The notes: a model not told the origin generated them from the letters alone. A DNA stretch of 64,000 nucleotides from Burkholderiales bacterium (GCA_020697255.1 JAJFBE010000004.1:62001-126000); one strand, 5' to 3'. Shown: positions 37,146 to 46,949, counted from the first letter of the stretch. Numbers and translations are program-made.

Positions 37146-37964
37146 TTAATACGGATTTGGTATATAACTAAAGTTTTTAAATTTTAATCTTGCTAACATA
37201 TAACCTAATTGAAATAAATTTATGCAACCAGTTTTTTGCTTAATGTGATCAATATGTGATTCAACGGTTCTTTTCGATATATGCAGTATTTCAGAAATTT
37301 CTACAGAAGTTTTACCGCTTGCATACCATTCTATGCATTCGATTTCGCGCATAGTTAAAAATATGTCTTTATCTAAATATAACCTGTTTAGTTTTTGAGA
37401 AATGGCTTTTTGCTCATATAGTATTAGCTGATTATTTTTACCACTTGGTAATATAAATCTAGTATCATATGCTATCTGAGTAAGGCGTTGAGCTTTTTCA
37501 GCAAAAATTTTAATAAATTCGTGTAAAATAGCTAAATTTTCTATATAATCATTTACTGTGGTAGCGTTGTTATTATTGCCCAGATTGTAAAATCTAGTTC
37601 CAGTCGCGATTTTCTCGATCAAGGTTATTCCGTTATTAACGGCAATTATCTCCTTGGAATCTTTAAGTATAGGGTCATCTGCACTAAGATTGCCCCAAGC
37701 TACAAAATCTAAGTTTGACAATTCATGGTTCTGTTCAAATGCACCAATCTTAGGATATAATTTATTAAAATAATGTAGTAACCATTCTTTATTGCTACAT
37801 AAATAACTTATAGTTCCATCATCATTTTTCTGTATCACGTTGCAATGGTTAACTTTAATCCTTTTTGATTTAAAAAACTGCTCGCATATGTGATAAATAT
37901 CGCGATTAGAATTAAATGAGATATGATTTTTAATTAATAAGCTATTATTTAACATTAATATCAC
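37146..37964 (-). CDS. LuxR-family transcriptional regulator
   Basis: 272 residues. The C-terminus is a canonical GerE/LuxR HTH: LTMREIECIEWYASGKTSVE then ISEILHISKRTVESHIDHIK (about residues 205-260). The N-terminal 180 residues are a mixed alpha/beta region with YLCSNKEWLLHYFNKLYPKI that I cannot assign but could be a ligand-sensing domain. There is no receiver domain. It is the last of the regulator genes on this strand in the signalling island. Confidence 0.85.
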   Translation of the reverse strand: MILMLNNSLLIKNHISFNSNRDIYHICEQFFKSKRIKVNHCNVIQKNDDGTISYLCSNKEWLLHYFNKLYPKIGAFEQNHELSNLDFVAWGNLSADDPILKDSKEIIAVNNGITLIEKIATGTRFYNLGNNNNATTVNDYIENLAILHEFIKIFAEKAQRLTQIAYDTRFILPSGKNNQLILYEQKAISQKLNRLYLDKDIFLTMREIECIEWYASGKTSVEISEILHISKRTVESHIDHIKQKTGCINLFQLGYMLARLKFKNFSYIPNPY

Positions 37965-38074
37965 CTGAATTAAATAGTTTAACTTCTTTTACTCTAAATA
38001 CCTGGAAGCTATTGGAAGCTTCCTCATAAAGTCCCTGAGCAGTATCATTTAGTAAAATCCCTGCATTTGCAAGC

Positions 38075-38479
38075 TTAATTATCAGATAAAAATGGAATTA
38101 ATTTAAGAATATAAGCTTTTTCAATTAACTGACCAACGTTAAAAACCTTGAATTTAGGATATAATTTTTTGTTTATAATAGCATTTATTGTACTATCGCA
38201 AATCTCTTTATTTTCGAGTGTACTTATAATTATTGCTATATCTTTAGGTGAGCGGCTCAGAGATAAAAAATATAATATCTCTCGTTCTCGTTTTGTAAGT
38301 TTAATCTCTATATCGCAGTCAGCTATTTGTAATCCTTGAGCGCTTAATTTTTCATTTAATTCATCAATTCTATAGTTCTGGATTTCTCTCATTACCTTAT
38401 CCATAAAAGCTATAAACCTTGCCTGTGTCTTGTTTTGTATAGCATTACCTTGCTTATTGATAACAATATTATCCAACAT
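38075..38479 (-). CDS. small LuxR-like HTH regulator (atypical, STINAI type)
   Basis: 134 residues. A helical N-terminus (ARFIAFMDKVMREIQNYRID) then LTKREREILYFLSLSRSPKD, and after a longer than usual loop DSTINAIINKKLYPKFKV, ending VGQLIEKAYILKLIPFL. It is a sensor-free paralogue of the C-terminal halves of the proteins at 38850 and 47916. The recognition-helix region differs from normal LuxR proteins, so DNA target or mode is uncertain. Confidence 0.75.
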   Translation of the reverse strand: MLDNIVINKQGNAIQNKTQARFIAFMDKVMREIQNYRIDELNEKLSAQGLQIADCDIEIKLTKREREILYFLSLSRSPKDIAIIISTLENKEICDSTINAIINKKLYPKFKVFNVGQLIEKAYILKLIPFLSDN

Positions 38480-38849
38480 AATAAATCTCCATAAATTAGT
38501 TTTGAAATACGACCATCATTTACTATAACTTAAAAAATTGAAAAGTCTAAATTAGCCTACTAAATTATCCACCTAAATTCGATTAATAAATCCTAATATA
38601 TTATTCTATAAAAACTCTTTATTAGCTAAAGAGGAAACAACTTTATACGGTTCACAATCGCAGTTCCTATAAACAAGCCGTGATCAAGTACCGTTAATCT
38701 ATACGCACTATAAATTGTACTTTACTATACTATTTTTGTATATCAGTATAAATACCTATATTACAAACCAAGCTTTGTAATTTATAAGTTCTTAGTTCAG
38801 AAACAGATTAACTTGGCTTAAAGCCTATTACGTGTAATTTGACAATAAT
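38480..38849. other. AT-rich intergenic region
   Basis: Holds the leader of the small HTH gene. A stem TTACAAA-CCAAGC-TTTGTAA at 38761-38780 lies downstream of the PAS-HTH gene and may act as a weak terminator. No other feature recognised. Confidence 0.3.
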
Positions 38850-40112
38850 TTAGTCTCCAGAAGTATCCAGTAAAAATGGGATTTGGTTCAACAAAATAGC
38901 TTTTTCAATTAACTGACCAACGTTAAAAACCTTGAATTTCGGATATAACTTTTTGTTTACAATAGCATTTATTGTACTATCGGAAATAGATTTATTCTCT
39001 ATAATACTTATAATTTTTGCGATATCCTTTGGTGATTTATTTAATGAAAGATAATATAAAATATCTAACTCTCTTTTTGTAAGACGTATCTGTTTATCAG
39101 AATTTGATATTTTAGGCGCAATGCCGATTTTTTCAGTTAACGCCTCTACCTTATAATTTTGGATATCACGCTGTATTTTATCAATGAATGCCAGAAATTT
39201 TGCCTGTTCCTTTTTTTGAACTAAATAAGTCTCATTTTCAAGCCTCAATTGCTCAGCGACCGCCTCAGTTGCCAACTTTTCAAGGAATACCTGATTTAAT
39301 TTATTTTGAGCTTCTAATTGAAGATTCTCAAGTTTCAACTGCTCTTTTTCCTTTGTGTCAGATATATCAACAGTTACCCCAACTAATCCAACAACTTCAC
39401 CATTTGTGTTTAATAATTGCCTTTTAGAAGAAAAATATGTTTTTGTAACCCCATTAATATCTGTACCTATCTCCTCCCCTGCAAAGCTTCCATGCTCTAA
39501 AACATGTTGATCATGTTCATGGATTTTATCAGCCTCATCTTTGGGAAGAAGGTCATATTCAGTCAGGCCTAAAACTTCCCTATCACCTATAAATTCACTT
39601 TGTCGCTTATTGCAACCAAGATAGTATTCATTTTTATGCTTCCAATAAATATGTGCCGGAACAAGATCAAGAATTTGGCGCATTTTTATATCTTCTTCCC
39701 ATAATGCAGCTTTTTTCTCCAGCTCCATTTGCTCTTTGATATCAGTAATTCTCTTAGATGAACCTAATATCCCTACAGTATTATCATTTGCGTCAACAAT
39801 TCTTCTTTTTGTGGTTGAAAAATACTCTCGTTTTCCGTTAAACCTAAAGCTCTCTTCACCAATAAAACTACCAGTTTGCATAGCAATTTCATCATTATTC
39901 TTTAGCTTTTCCACCTCATCTTTATCAAAGAAATCATAATCAGTCTTGCCAATAATTTGCTCCCGAGAATCTAACCTAAACATCTCAGCCACATACTCAT
40001 TACATCCTAAATAAAAACCATTACAGTCCTTCCACCAGATAATGTTATCAATTATATCGATAACTTGATATATTATTTTATCATCTAATTGATTTTGACT
40101 GATATGTCGCAT
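38850..40112 (-). CDS. double-PAS, LuxR-like HTH regulator (STINAI type)
   Basis: 420 residues. Two PAS domains (about 18-130, with IIWWKDCNGFYLGCNEYV; and 145-262, with IYWKHKNEYYLGCNKRQSEF) followed by PAC-like strands (GILGSSKRITDIKEQ, VGVTVDISDTKEK), a long coiled coil rich in Glu, Lys and Gln, and a C-terminal HTH (LTKRELDILYYLSLNKSPKD then DSTINAIVNKKLYPKF). No His kinase or receiver is attached. A P-loop gene remnant sits directly upstream. It is probably a ligand or redox-sensing transcription regulator. Confidence 0.85.
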   Translation of the reverse strand: MRHISQNQLDDKIIYQVIDIIDNIIWWKDCNGFYLGCNEYVAEMFRLDSREQIIGKTDYDFFDKDEVEKLKNNDEIAMQTGSFIGEESFRFNGKREYFSTTKRRIVDANDNTVGILGSSKRITDIKEQMELEKKAALWEEDIKMRQILDLVPAHIYWKHKNEYYLGCNKRQSEFIGDREVLGLTEYDLLPKDEADKIHEHDQHVLEHGSFAGEEIGTDINGVTKTYFSSKRQLLNTNGEVVGLVGVTVDISDTKEKEQLKLENLQLEAQNKLNQVFLEKLATEAVAEQLRLENETYLVQKKEQAKFLAFIDKIQRDIQNYKVEALTEKIGIAPKISNSDKQIRLTKRELDILYYLSLNKSPKDIAKIISIIENKSISDSTINAIVNKKLYPKFKVFNVGQLIEKAILLNQIPFLLDTSGD

Positions 40113-40142
40113 AAGTGATTGCCCCCTTTATTAGTATAACTA

Positions 40143-40275
40143 TTTTGAAAATCTATATCTATCATGGGAGATTTTCCCGAGTCTGGCTGTCCGCCCAGAA
40201 CTATTAACCTCTAGTTATCAACTGGTGTAGCTTCGCCAATATCAATTATTAACCCGGCTGCATACGCTCATAATT
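40143..40275 (-). pseudogene. zeta-toxin-like P-loop remnant 2
   Basis: Translates on the minus strand as LIIDIGEATPVDN-stop-RLIVLGGQPDSGKSPMIDI, matching remnant 1 (TLLDISSATPMNS...LVILGGQPGSGKSSAIEM). An in-frame TAG interrupts it and the flanks are not coding. It indicates an earlier insertion or duplication of a zeta-type toxin module. Confidence 0.6.
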
Positions 40276-40336
40276 TGTTTTTTCCTGCTATACCAGCACT
40301 ATAATTTTATTTCATAGTTATTCAAGCTATTATCTA

Positions 40337-40397
40337 GGAGGGATTTTATAAGATAATGAGATAGCAACCGCCGTAAATCCTACGGCAGTCACTTTAA
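40337..40397 (+). repeat. 61-bp palindrome-bearing repeat, copy 3 (divergent)
   Basis: GGGATTTTATAAGATAATGA then core GCCGTAAATCCTACGGC, with a few changes from copies 1 and 2. Same orientation. Confidence 0.7.
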
Positions 40398-40476
40398 CTA
40401 AAACAGATAAAGAAACTTACAACTCGCTGTTATGAATAGTAGCAAAAAATTTGCTAAAGTTAGCTATTAGTAATAG

Positions 40477-43173
40477 TCAGATTTTATCCAGATTTTTTCG
40501 TCTTTCCAGATCATTCTTTAGTACCACAGTCAGATATGGCGGGATTTTTTCAGGTTTTACTGCTTCACCGGCAAATAAAATTAACTTTGTATAACCCATT
40601 TCATGCAGTTTTTTAGCTATAGCAAAGCCATCTAAAACATATGCCTTCCCCTCTTCAGTACAGTAATTGGTATCTAAAATAAACCGCGTATCCAGTGGAT
40701 ATTGGCGTACATCTTCCATAAAGCTAATAGGTTCGTAGTATACATCAACTTTTATATGGCCATAATATTCACGCACCATATCATCAACAAATTCTCTCAG
40801 GTCTTCCACCCACACCATATCAACTACCCGGCTGCCTTTAGGTATTTTCTTATCTACTGTAATTGTCAAGGCATGTGTTAGCTCTTTTGGTAATGCCTTA
40901 ATTCCCGACTGAAATACCTTTTCCTGTATTTCCGGACTGGATGCGTGACTGGTAACTAATAATGCCCGGCGCATGCCGGTATCTTTTACAACGTCTAAAC
41001 CGTTCATGTCCTGGTTTAATAGTTCATAATCCGTTAATAAAAATATATTTTCTTTTTGTTCATCATTTAAGCCACTTATATATTCAACTACCTCTCTACC
41101 ATACATAAAGTATTTGACCTGTAAAGACGGGGATTTTTCCAAAATTGACTTAAATTTATTTTTCCATGCTCCATGAGTAGATTCATCATCATCTAAAACT
41201 ATAACAGTATCATCTCTAGTTAGCTTAATTTCTGAAGCAATCCAGGCAGGAGTTGGTACTAAAGGAAAACGAATAACTAGTTCAGTGCCTTCATTTTCTG
41301 TTACATATATTTTACATTTACCATCATATGTTGCAACTGTTTCACGTACCTGGCTTAAACCAAGACCATGCCCTTTTTCTTTACCTTCGGTTACTGCGAT
41401 ACCTTTATAAAATTTATCGACAATATGTTGAGGCATCCCGTAGCCATTATCCCGGATAAATATTACTGCATGATCTTGAGCGATACATAATTCAATTTCA
41501 ACTTTACCCTCTGGTTTATTTTTTAAAGCCTCAACTGCGTTATTTATAATATTTGAGATCATCCGTTTAAAATCAGAGGGGTTGATTTTAATAAAAACAA
41601 AATATGCCCGCTGTTCAATATTAATTTCAAAATTAACGTTTAATTTGCTGTATTCATATCTTTTCTCACTTATGACATGGAGTAGAGCTAAGGAGACTAG
41701 CTGCGGCGTATTTTCAGATATAACTATATTTTTATTTTCATATTTACTTAACATATTATTAGCAATATCTGCTATGCGGTTTGTTGCATTCCTTAGGGTA
41801 ATTCGGGTATTTTCAGGTAGGTTGCCACTTTGCTCTGCTACTATTGTACTTAAACTTGATAAGGGAGACTGTATGTCATGCACCATTTGTCCAATCGCAG
41901 CCCTGAAACTTTCTTGTCCAATCGCTGTGACACGGAATGCTTCATTTTTTATCTGTTCTTCTTTGAGTGCAACCAGAGTTTGTACACGCTCAAGCTCACT
42001 TTTAGCACGCTCACGTTCGAGTGTTATATTCTCCTGTTCTTTTTCCTTACGGTATGTAAATGCGTCCGTAATGAATTTTTGCAAAAAGATAAATTCTTCA
42101 ACTGAGAAATTCGAATTTGATTGCAATTTTTTATCATCAAGCATTAAAGCTTTTATATTGGCTGAAATTTGCCTAAATGGAATTTCAAAATATTTTCCCA
42201 AATAGCTAAACAAGATAATAACAATATTAGAATAAATCATAATAAAAAGAGGGAGGCCCAAAAATTCTTGTCTACTAATAATAGAGAAAGAGTAAGCTAT
42301 AACAAAACAAAGTAAGAAGCTAACGATGGACATAGCAAAGCACCAAAATACAATCTTACTTTTTATAGTATTATCTCTCCTAAGCCAATTTTCAATATCA
42401 TAATCTGCTTTAGTAAAAATAGTTAAAACTCCAAACATGCTAATTAATAACCCAAGGAACCATAATAATACCCCATAAGCATATAAAACTGATGTCTGAG
42501 AGATAACTGAGTATACTATAAAAAAATCTCCCGCAATTAATACAATAATCCCTGAAAAGAATAGGGATAAACCTTTGCTTTCAGTATGTATTAAACATAA
42601 CATTACAAAATCAAATACTATGATTTGTACAATAAATGTATATATATGTGACACAGTTCCTAACGAAAAAATTTCAGATGCGTAATGAACTGCAGATAAA
42701 AACAGAAAAATACAAGCTATACTAAAGATAATAATCACTGTCAATGTCTTTGCTCTATACTTAAAATTTAAAACATATTGATTTAATATCTTTACAGAAA
42801 ATAATATGATTGAAAAAACCCAAATAGAAAAAGGAATAAGATTTAGTAGAAATGGCACAAGGTCAATTTGAATTGTGTGAGAATGAAAATAACTAATAAA
42901 ATACCAAGATACGTCATTAAATAACAAGCCAATATTCGTCATCACGAACCAGTACAGATTTTTCTTATTCTTACTATTTGCATCTTTATAAATTTTAATT
43001 GATATAAATACGGAGACTAGATGAGGTATATAAACTAATTTTGCAATAAAATTAGTAAGATAATCCGAACTATGTAACAAGAAAAATCTATCTAAAAATA
43101 ACCCTAACCAAAGAATAGTAGAAATAATAATAATATACGGAATATATCGAGACATTTTGGTTACCTTATTCAT
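40477..43173 (-). CDS. 10-TM hybrid histidine kinase with two C-terminal receiver-like domains
   Basis: 898 residues. About ten TM helices (8-330) precede a coiled-coil linker (365-425), a HisKA box with phosphoacceptor His432 (MVHDIQSPL), an HATPase with N box NIINNAVEAL (541-550), G1 DNGYGM (575-580) and G2 GHGLGL (601-606). Receiver 1 (655-775) has DDD at 661-663, Asp715 (LLTDYELL), Thr741/Ser742 and Lys763. A second receiver-like domain (785-898) keeps Asp834 and Lys near 886 but has Ala in place of Ser/Thr. It starts 4 bp inside the GNAT gene, so the two are coupled. Signal unknown; a paralogue is at 44549. Confidence 0.85.
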   Translation of the reverse strand: MNKVTKMSRYIPYIIIISTILWLGLFLDRFFLLHSSDYLTNFIAKLVYIPHLVSVFISIKIYKDANSKNKKNLYWFVMTNIGLLFNDVSWYFISYFHSHTIQIDLVPFLLNLIPFSIWVFSIILFSVKILNQYVLNFKYRAKTLTVIIIFSIACIFLFLSAVHYASEIFSLGTVSHIYTFIVQIIVFDFVMLCLIHTESKGLSLFFSGIIVLIAGDFFIVYSVISQTSVLYAYGVLLWFLGLLISMFGVLTIFTKADYDIENWLRRDNTIKSKIVFWCFAMSIVSFLLCFVIAYSFSIISRQEFLGLPLFIMIYSNIVIILFSYLGKYFEIPFRQISANIKALMLDDKKLQSNSNFSVEEFIFLQKFITDAFTYRKEKEQENITLERERAKSELERVQTLVALKEEQIKNEAFRVTAIGQESFRAAIGQMVHDIQSPLSSLSTIVAEQSGNLPENTRITLRNATNRIADIANNMLSKYENKNIVISENTPQLVSLALLHVISEKRYEYSKLNVNFEINIEQRAYFVFIKINPSDFKRMISNIINNAVEALKNKPEGKVEIELCIAQDHAVIFIRDNGYGMPQHIVDKFYKGIAVTEGKEKGHGLGLSQVRETVATYDGKCKIYVTENEGTELVIRFPLVPTPAWIASEIKLTRDDTVIVLDDDESTHGAWKNKFKSILEKSPSLQVKYFMYGREVVEYISGLNDEQKENIFLLTDYELLNQDMNGLDVVKDTGMRRALLVTSHASSPEIQEKVFQSGIKALPKELTHALTITVDKKIPKGSRVVDMVWVEDLREFVDDMVREYYGHIKVDVYYEPISFMEDVRQYPLDTRFILDTNYCTEEGKAYVLDGFAIAKKLHEMGYTKLILFAGEAVKPEKIPPYLTVVLKNDLERRKNLDKI

Positions 43174-43751
43174 ATTACAAAGTAAGATTTTACTAACTTA
43201 TCATTTGTTAGCGTATCTATATAATCAATATTACCCATTGTTTTAGCACCGTAGTGTTTATATATATATAAAGCCGGGTTGGACTCTCGGACAACAAAAA
43301 TAATTCTTTTACAGCCATGCCCCCTGGCCAATTCAACTAAATAATTATTAAATACTTTAAATAATCCACCACCCCTATATTCTGAATGGATAGCGATATA
43401 ATGTAAAATAAAATCTGTCTTCAATGCTTCATTCATATAAAAATTTACACAATTAATTAATTCAGGGTCATTTTTGTTCCAGCTAGGAATTTTTCCTTCC
43501 ATTTTTTTAACCTGTAATTGGGTAGTTGCAGTAAAAAATCCAATTATCCTATTTTTATCCATGAGGACACTTGTATATCGTATATATGGTTCTATGATTT
43601 TTAATTTATCAGCTTTTGTAACGTACTTGTGGTTACATAATTTATGGACTTTGTCATCACATGAATATTCAGCGTCAAATAATAAATACACAACTTGCAA
43701 TAAGTGCGTATCTCTCAGTTCACTGGCATTTACAAACTTAAATCTTTTCAA
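43170..43751 (-). CDS. GNAT family acyltransferase (island copy 2)
   Basis: 193 residues of the GNAT fold. Acyl-CoA motif A is HSEYRGGGLFKVFNNYLVEL (R-x-x-G-x-G/L), followed by IIFVVRESNPALYIYKHYGAKTMG, the classical motif B end. The N-terminal half differs from known acetyltransferases. The downstream hybrid kinase overlaps the stop by 4 bp. It is a paralogue of the gene at 43813. A role in making or modifying a small signal read by the kinase is tempting but unproven. Confidence 0.8.
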   Translation of the reverse strand: MKRFKFVNASELRDTHLLQVVYLLFDAEYSCDDKVHKLCNHKYVTKADKLKIIEPYIRYTSVLMDKNRIIGFFTATTQLQVKKMEGKIPSWNKNDPELINCVNFYMNEALKTDFILHYIAIHSEYRGGGLFKVFNNYLVELARGHGCKRIIFVVRESNPALYIYKHYGAKTMGNIDYIDTLTNDKLVKSYFVI

Positions 43752-43812
43752 CTTATTTACTCATACTTAGTATAAAACTTATTATAAAATACCCAGCAAA
43801 CATATAGAAGTA

Positions 43813-44421
43813 TCATAATTCGAAACAACACTTAATTAATTTATCATTGACTAATGTGCCTGTAAAATCCATCTCACCAAGTACCTTTGCACCTAGGTGC
43901 ATATAAATTGCTAATGCAGGTTTTGAAACCCAAACTAAAAAAACAATCCTATGACAAAGTTCTTTTTTGGCTAAATCTAATAGTTGATTATATAGCATCT
44001 TAAATAAACCCTTTCCACGCCATGAGGATTTTATTGCTGCGCTATATAAAATTAAATCTGTATCTGCAGTATTATGCATATATAACAATGATACTCTTTC
44101 AAAAAAATCTATTGTCATACAATTATCGCTATACCAATTCGGTATATTTTTCTCTATATCTTCAATCTGGCATTTAGTTGCAGCGATAAAAAATCCAATT
44201 ACTTCATTATCCATATTAATGAGCACATATGTATACCTTATAAAAGGCTGTATAGTTTGTATTTTTTGAAATGGTAAAGGTGCTAGATTCAACTTATTAT
44301 TTAAAGATATATGTTTATAATAACCGCTCTCAAGATGAAGACTGGTCACTTCATTCATCTGCGCGTCACTTAAATTAGTAGCATTAATTATTTTGAATCC
44401 GCGTATATCTGTTATATCCAT
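43813..44421 (-). CDS. GNAT family acyltransferase (island copy 1)
   Basis: 202 residues, paralogous to the 193-residue protein downstream. Motif A is KSSWRGKGLFKMLYNQLLDL, followed by IVFLVWVSKPALAIYMHLGAKVLG. It also keeps the shared middle pattern FIAATKCQIEDIEKNIPNW (copy 2: FFTATTQLQVKKMEGKIPSW). It lies between the two sensor kinases, 61 bp before copy 2. Confidence 0.8.
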   Translation of the reverse strand: MDITDIRGFKIINATNLSDAQMNEVTSLHLESGYYKHISLNNKLNLAPLPFQKIQTIQPFIRYTYVLINMDNEVIGFFIAATKCQIEDIEKNIPNWYSDNCMTIDFFERVSLLYMHNTADTDLILYSAAIKSSWRGKGLFKMLYNQLLDLAKKELCHRIVFLVWVSKPALAIYMHLGAKVLGEMDFTGTLVNDKLIKCCFEL

Positions 44422-44548
44422 ATATAGTATCTAACCTCTTATATTCAGCTTAAACACATTGTAAACCAATTAGCTAGGATGGTTGCCATATTCTGGCGCT
44501 AACATTGTACATCAAGAGATAAAATTGCAATATTTATAACGTTCGCAC

Positions 44549-46936
44549 TCAAACATGAAACTTACTCAGTAAATGACCACCTTGATTAACCTTATGATCC
44601 AGCTTTAGTATTACGGCAAACGCTAATTCTTTGGGCAAAATCTTAACCTCTAAATTAGCTGCCCGTTCCCGAATTTTTTGGCTATTGTGATGGCTGGTGA
44701 CTAAAATAGCTCTTTCAATCTTTGTTTTGTTTATTATATCTAACCCGTTCAACTTTTGCTTAAGTAATTCATAATCTGTCAAAAGGAGTACATTTTTCTT
44801 TTCTTCTTCGGTTAATTGATTTAGAAAACTAATTGCTTCTGATCCTTGCTCAAAATGTTTACGCCTAACATATGGCGATGATAAGGTTCTGAACTGGCAT
44901 TCCCAAGCTTCATGGACATATGGTTCATCATCTACTATCACCACCAGGTCATCTGGCTTTAGTTCAATTTTGTCTGTTATCCATGCCGGAGTTTCTATTT
45001 TGGGGAAAGTTAATGTTACTTTTGTACCACGCCCTAATTCTGACTCTATATTAAAAACTCCCTCGTTGCTGGCCAATGTATCTCTAATCTGACTAAATCC
45101 TATTCCATGCCCATCTATTTTACCCGAGGTTACTGTGACATTATTCATAATTTTATCAGCTACCTCTTTAGACATGCCTTTGCCATTATCTTCGATAATA
45201 ATTTGCACTTTATCATCTATTGTCGCAAGCTTAATTGTTATAGAACCTTCCTTGTCTTCAAGCGCATCTACAGAATTGTTTATAATATTAGATATCATCC
45301 GCTTAAAAGCATCTACGTCCACATTTATAAAAGTGAAATAGCTGTTTGGATTAATTTCTGAAACAAACTTTATTGGTCTAGTATTGTATTCATATTTCTT
45401 TTCGGTAATAATCTCTGTAAGTTCACTATAAACTAACGATTGGGTACGGGTAATCCCATTAATAGTTACTCCAGCTTCAGGCGTTTGTTTAAACTGGCTT
45501 AAAAAATTCTGTGCAATATCAATGATGCGTATAGAAAATTTATTTAACACACTACGCGTATTTTCAGGTAAAACATCGCAACTCGGCAGTATCACCCGCA
45601 AGGCAAAAATTGGTGAGGCTATATCATGAGCTACCTGGGCCGCTACTTCTCTAAATCTAGCCTGCTCCACAGTAGTTGCATACAATGCTTCGTTTTTTAA
45701 TTTTTCTTCCTTTAGTAATGCTTGTATTGCTTTAGCACGTTCATGCTCGCTTTGTGCATATTGGCGTTCCAGCTTTATTTTTTCAGCTTCTTTTTCTTCT
45801 TTATACACAAATGCATCAGTAATAAATTTCTGCAAAAAAATGAACTCTTCAATTACAAATCTATCATCTATTAGCCCGTTTGCGCTAGCAATAGTTTGTA
45901 ATTTAATATTATTTGTCAACTGCTTAAAAGGAATTTCGAAATGCTTACCTACATATAATGAAAAAGTAACAACGACAACAGAATACAGCATAATAAACGG
46001 TGGTAAACCTAAAAACACTTTTTGATCTATAATATTAAACACATACGCAAGCGTAAAAAAAAGCAGAAAGCTTGCAATTCCACCGCTGAAGCACCAAAAG
46101 GTTAACTTGCTCTTTATTGTAGTATCTTTCCTCACCCAATTTTTTATTTCATAATCACCATCTTTATATATTACAAAAGCACCAAAGCAATTAAATTGCA
46201 ATCCCAAAAGGAATAAAAGTTCACCATAAGAAAGGAAGTTGGATACCTTAAACGAAAAAGACGAATACATTGCAAAAAAATCACCAGATATTAATATAAC
46301 AATACCAGAAAGGAACAATATCAAGCCTCGGCTATCGGCATAAATCATAGACAAAATAACAAAATCAAATACAGCCAGATAAGTAACAAAAAAAATTATT
46401 TTTAATGCTATAACTGCAGAAAAAGCTTCTCCTGAGTAGTGTATAGATGATAAGAATAAGGAAATAGTTATAATATCAATTATCATAAATATTAACAATA
46501 TTTTTTTCCAATACTTTTGATGTAAAATATATTTATTCAATAATTTGCATAGAAATATTATAATTGCAATTGTCCATATATAAAAAGGAACTACATCTAA
46601 AAGCAAATGTATATCTCTAATATCGAGCAGCACCGGATAATTTAAATATGTTATGCTATACCATGCTATATCGCTTAATGTCAAACCAATATTTGTTATC
46701 AACAATAAGCTAAATATAGCACGGCTTTCTCTACCCATATTTTTATATATTCTAAATGTAGGTATAAGAATAAAGATATTTACAACCATTTCCATTTGTG
46801 ATGCAAGTTTGCCAATAGCGTAGTGCTCTTGCCATGAAAATATTCTACTTGCAAGTAATATCCCCCAAATCATTAAGCTAGTACAGGTGACATAAATAAA
46901 ATAATTCGTTTTACTCATTTTATTGATATTTATCAT
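44549..46936 (-). CDS. 10-TM hybrid histidine kinase with one receiver
   Basis: 795 residues; a paralogue of the 898-residue kinase with the same ten-TM plan and shared signatures such as GLPPFIMLYS, IEEFIFLQKFITDAF and FEIPFKQL. HisKA phosphoacceptor His437 (VAHDIASPI), N box NIINNSVDAL (550-559), DNGKGM, GHGIGF, then a single receiver with DDE (669-671), Asp721 (LLTDYELLKQ), Thr747/Ser748 and Lys769. It lacks the second receiver-like domain of the paralogue. It is the first gene of the signalling island; a 127-bp gap separates it from the first GNAT gene. Confidence 0.85.
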   Translation of the reverse strand: MININKMSKTNYFIYVTCTSLMIWGILLASRIFSWQEHYAIGKLASQMEMVVNIFILIPTFRIYKNMGRESRAIFSLLLITNIGLTLSDIAWYSITYLNYPVLLDIRDIHLLLDVVPFYIWTIAIIIFLCKLLNKYILHQKYWKKILLIFMIIDIITISLFLSSIHYSGEAFSAVIALKIIFFVTYLAVFDFVILSMIYADSRGLILFLSGIVILISGDFFAMYSSFSFKVSNFLSYGELLFLLGLQFNCFGAFVIYKDGDYEIKNWVRKDTTIKSKLTFWCFSGGIASFLLFFTLAYVFNIIDQKVFLGLPPFIMLYSVVVVTFSLYVGKHFEIPFKQLTNNIKLQTIASANGLIDDRFVIEEFIFLQKFITDAFVYKEEKEAEKIKLERQYAQSEHERAKAIQALLKEEKLKNEALYATTVEQARFREVAAQVAHDIASPIFALRVILPSCDVLPENTRSVLNKFSIRIIDIAQNFLSQFKQTPEAGVTINGITRTQSLVYSELTEIITEKKYEYNTRPIKFVSEINPNSYFTFINVDVDAFKRMISNIINNSVDALEDKEGSITIKLATIDDKVQIIIEDNGKGMSKEVADKIMNNVTVTSGKIDGHGIGFSQIRDTLASNEGVFNIESELGRGTKVTLTFPKIETPAWITDKIELKPDDLVVIVDDEPYVHEAWECQFRTLSSPYVRRKHFEQGSEAISFLNQLTEEEKKNVLLLTDYELLKQKLNGLDIINKTKIERAILVTSHHNSQKIRERAANLEVKILPKELAFAVILKLDHKVNQGGHLLSKFHV

Positions 46937-46949
46937 GTTTTATTATTAA

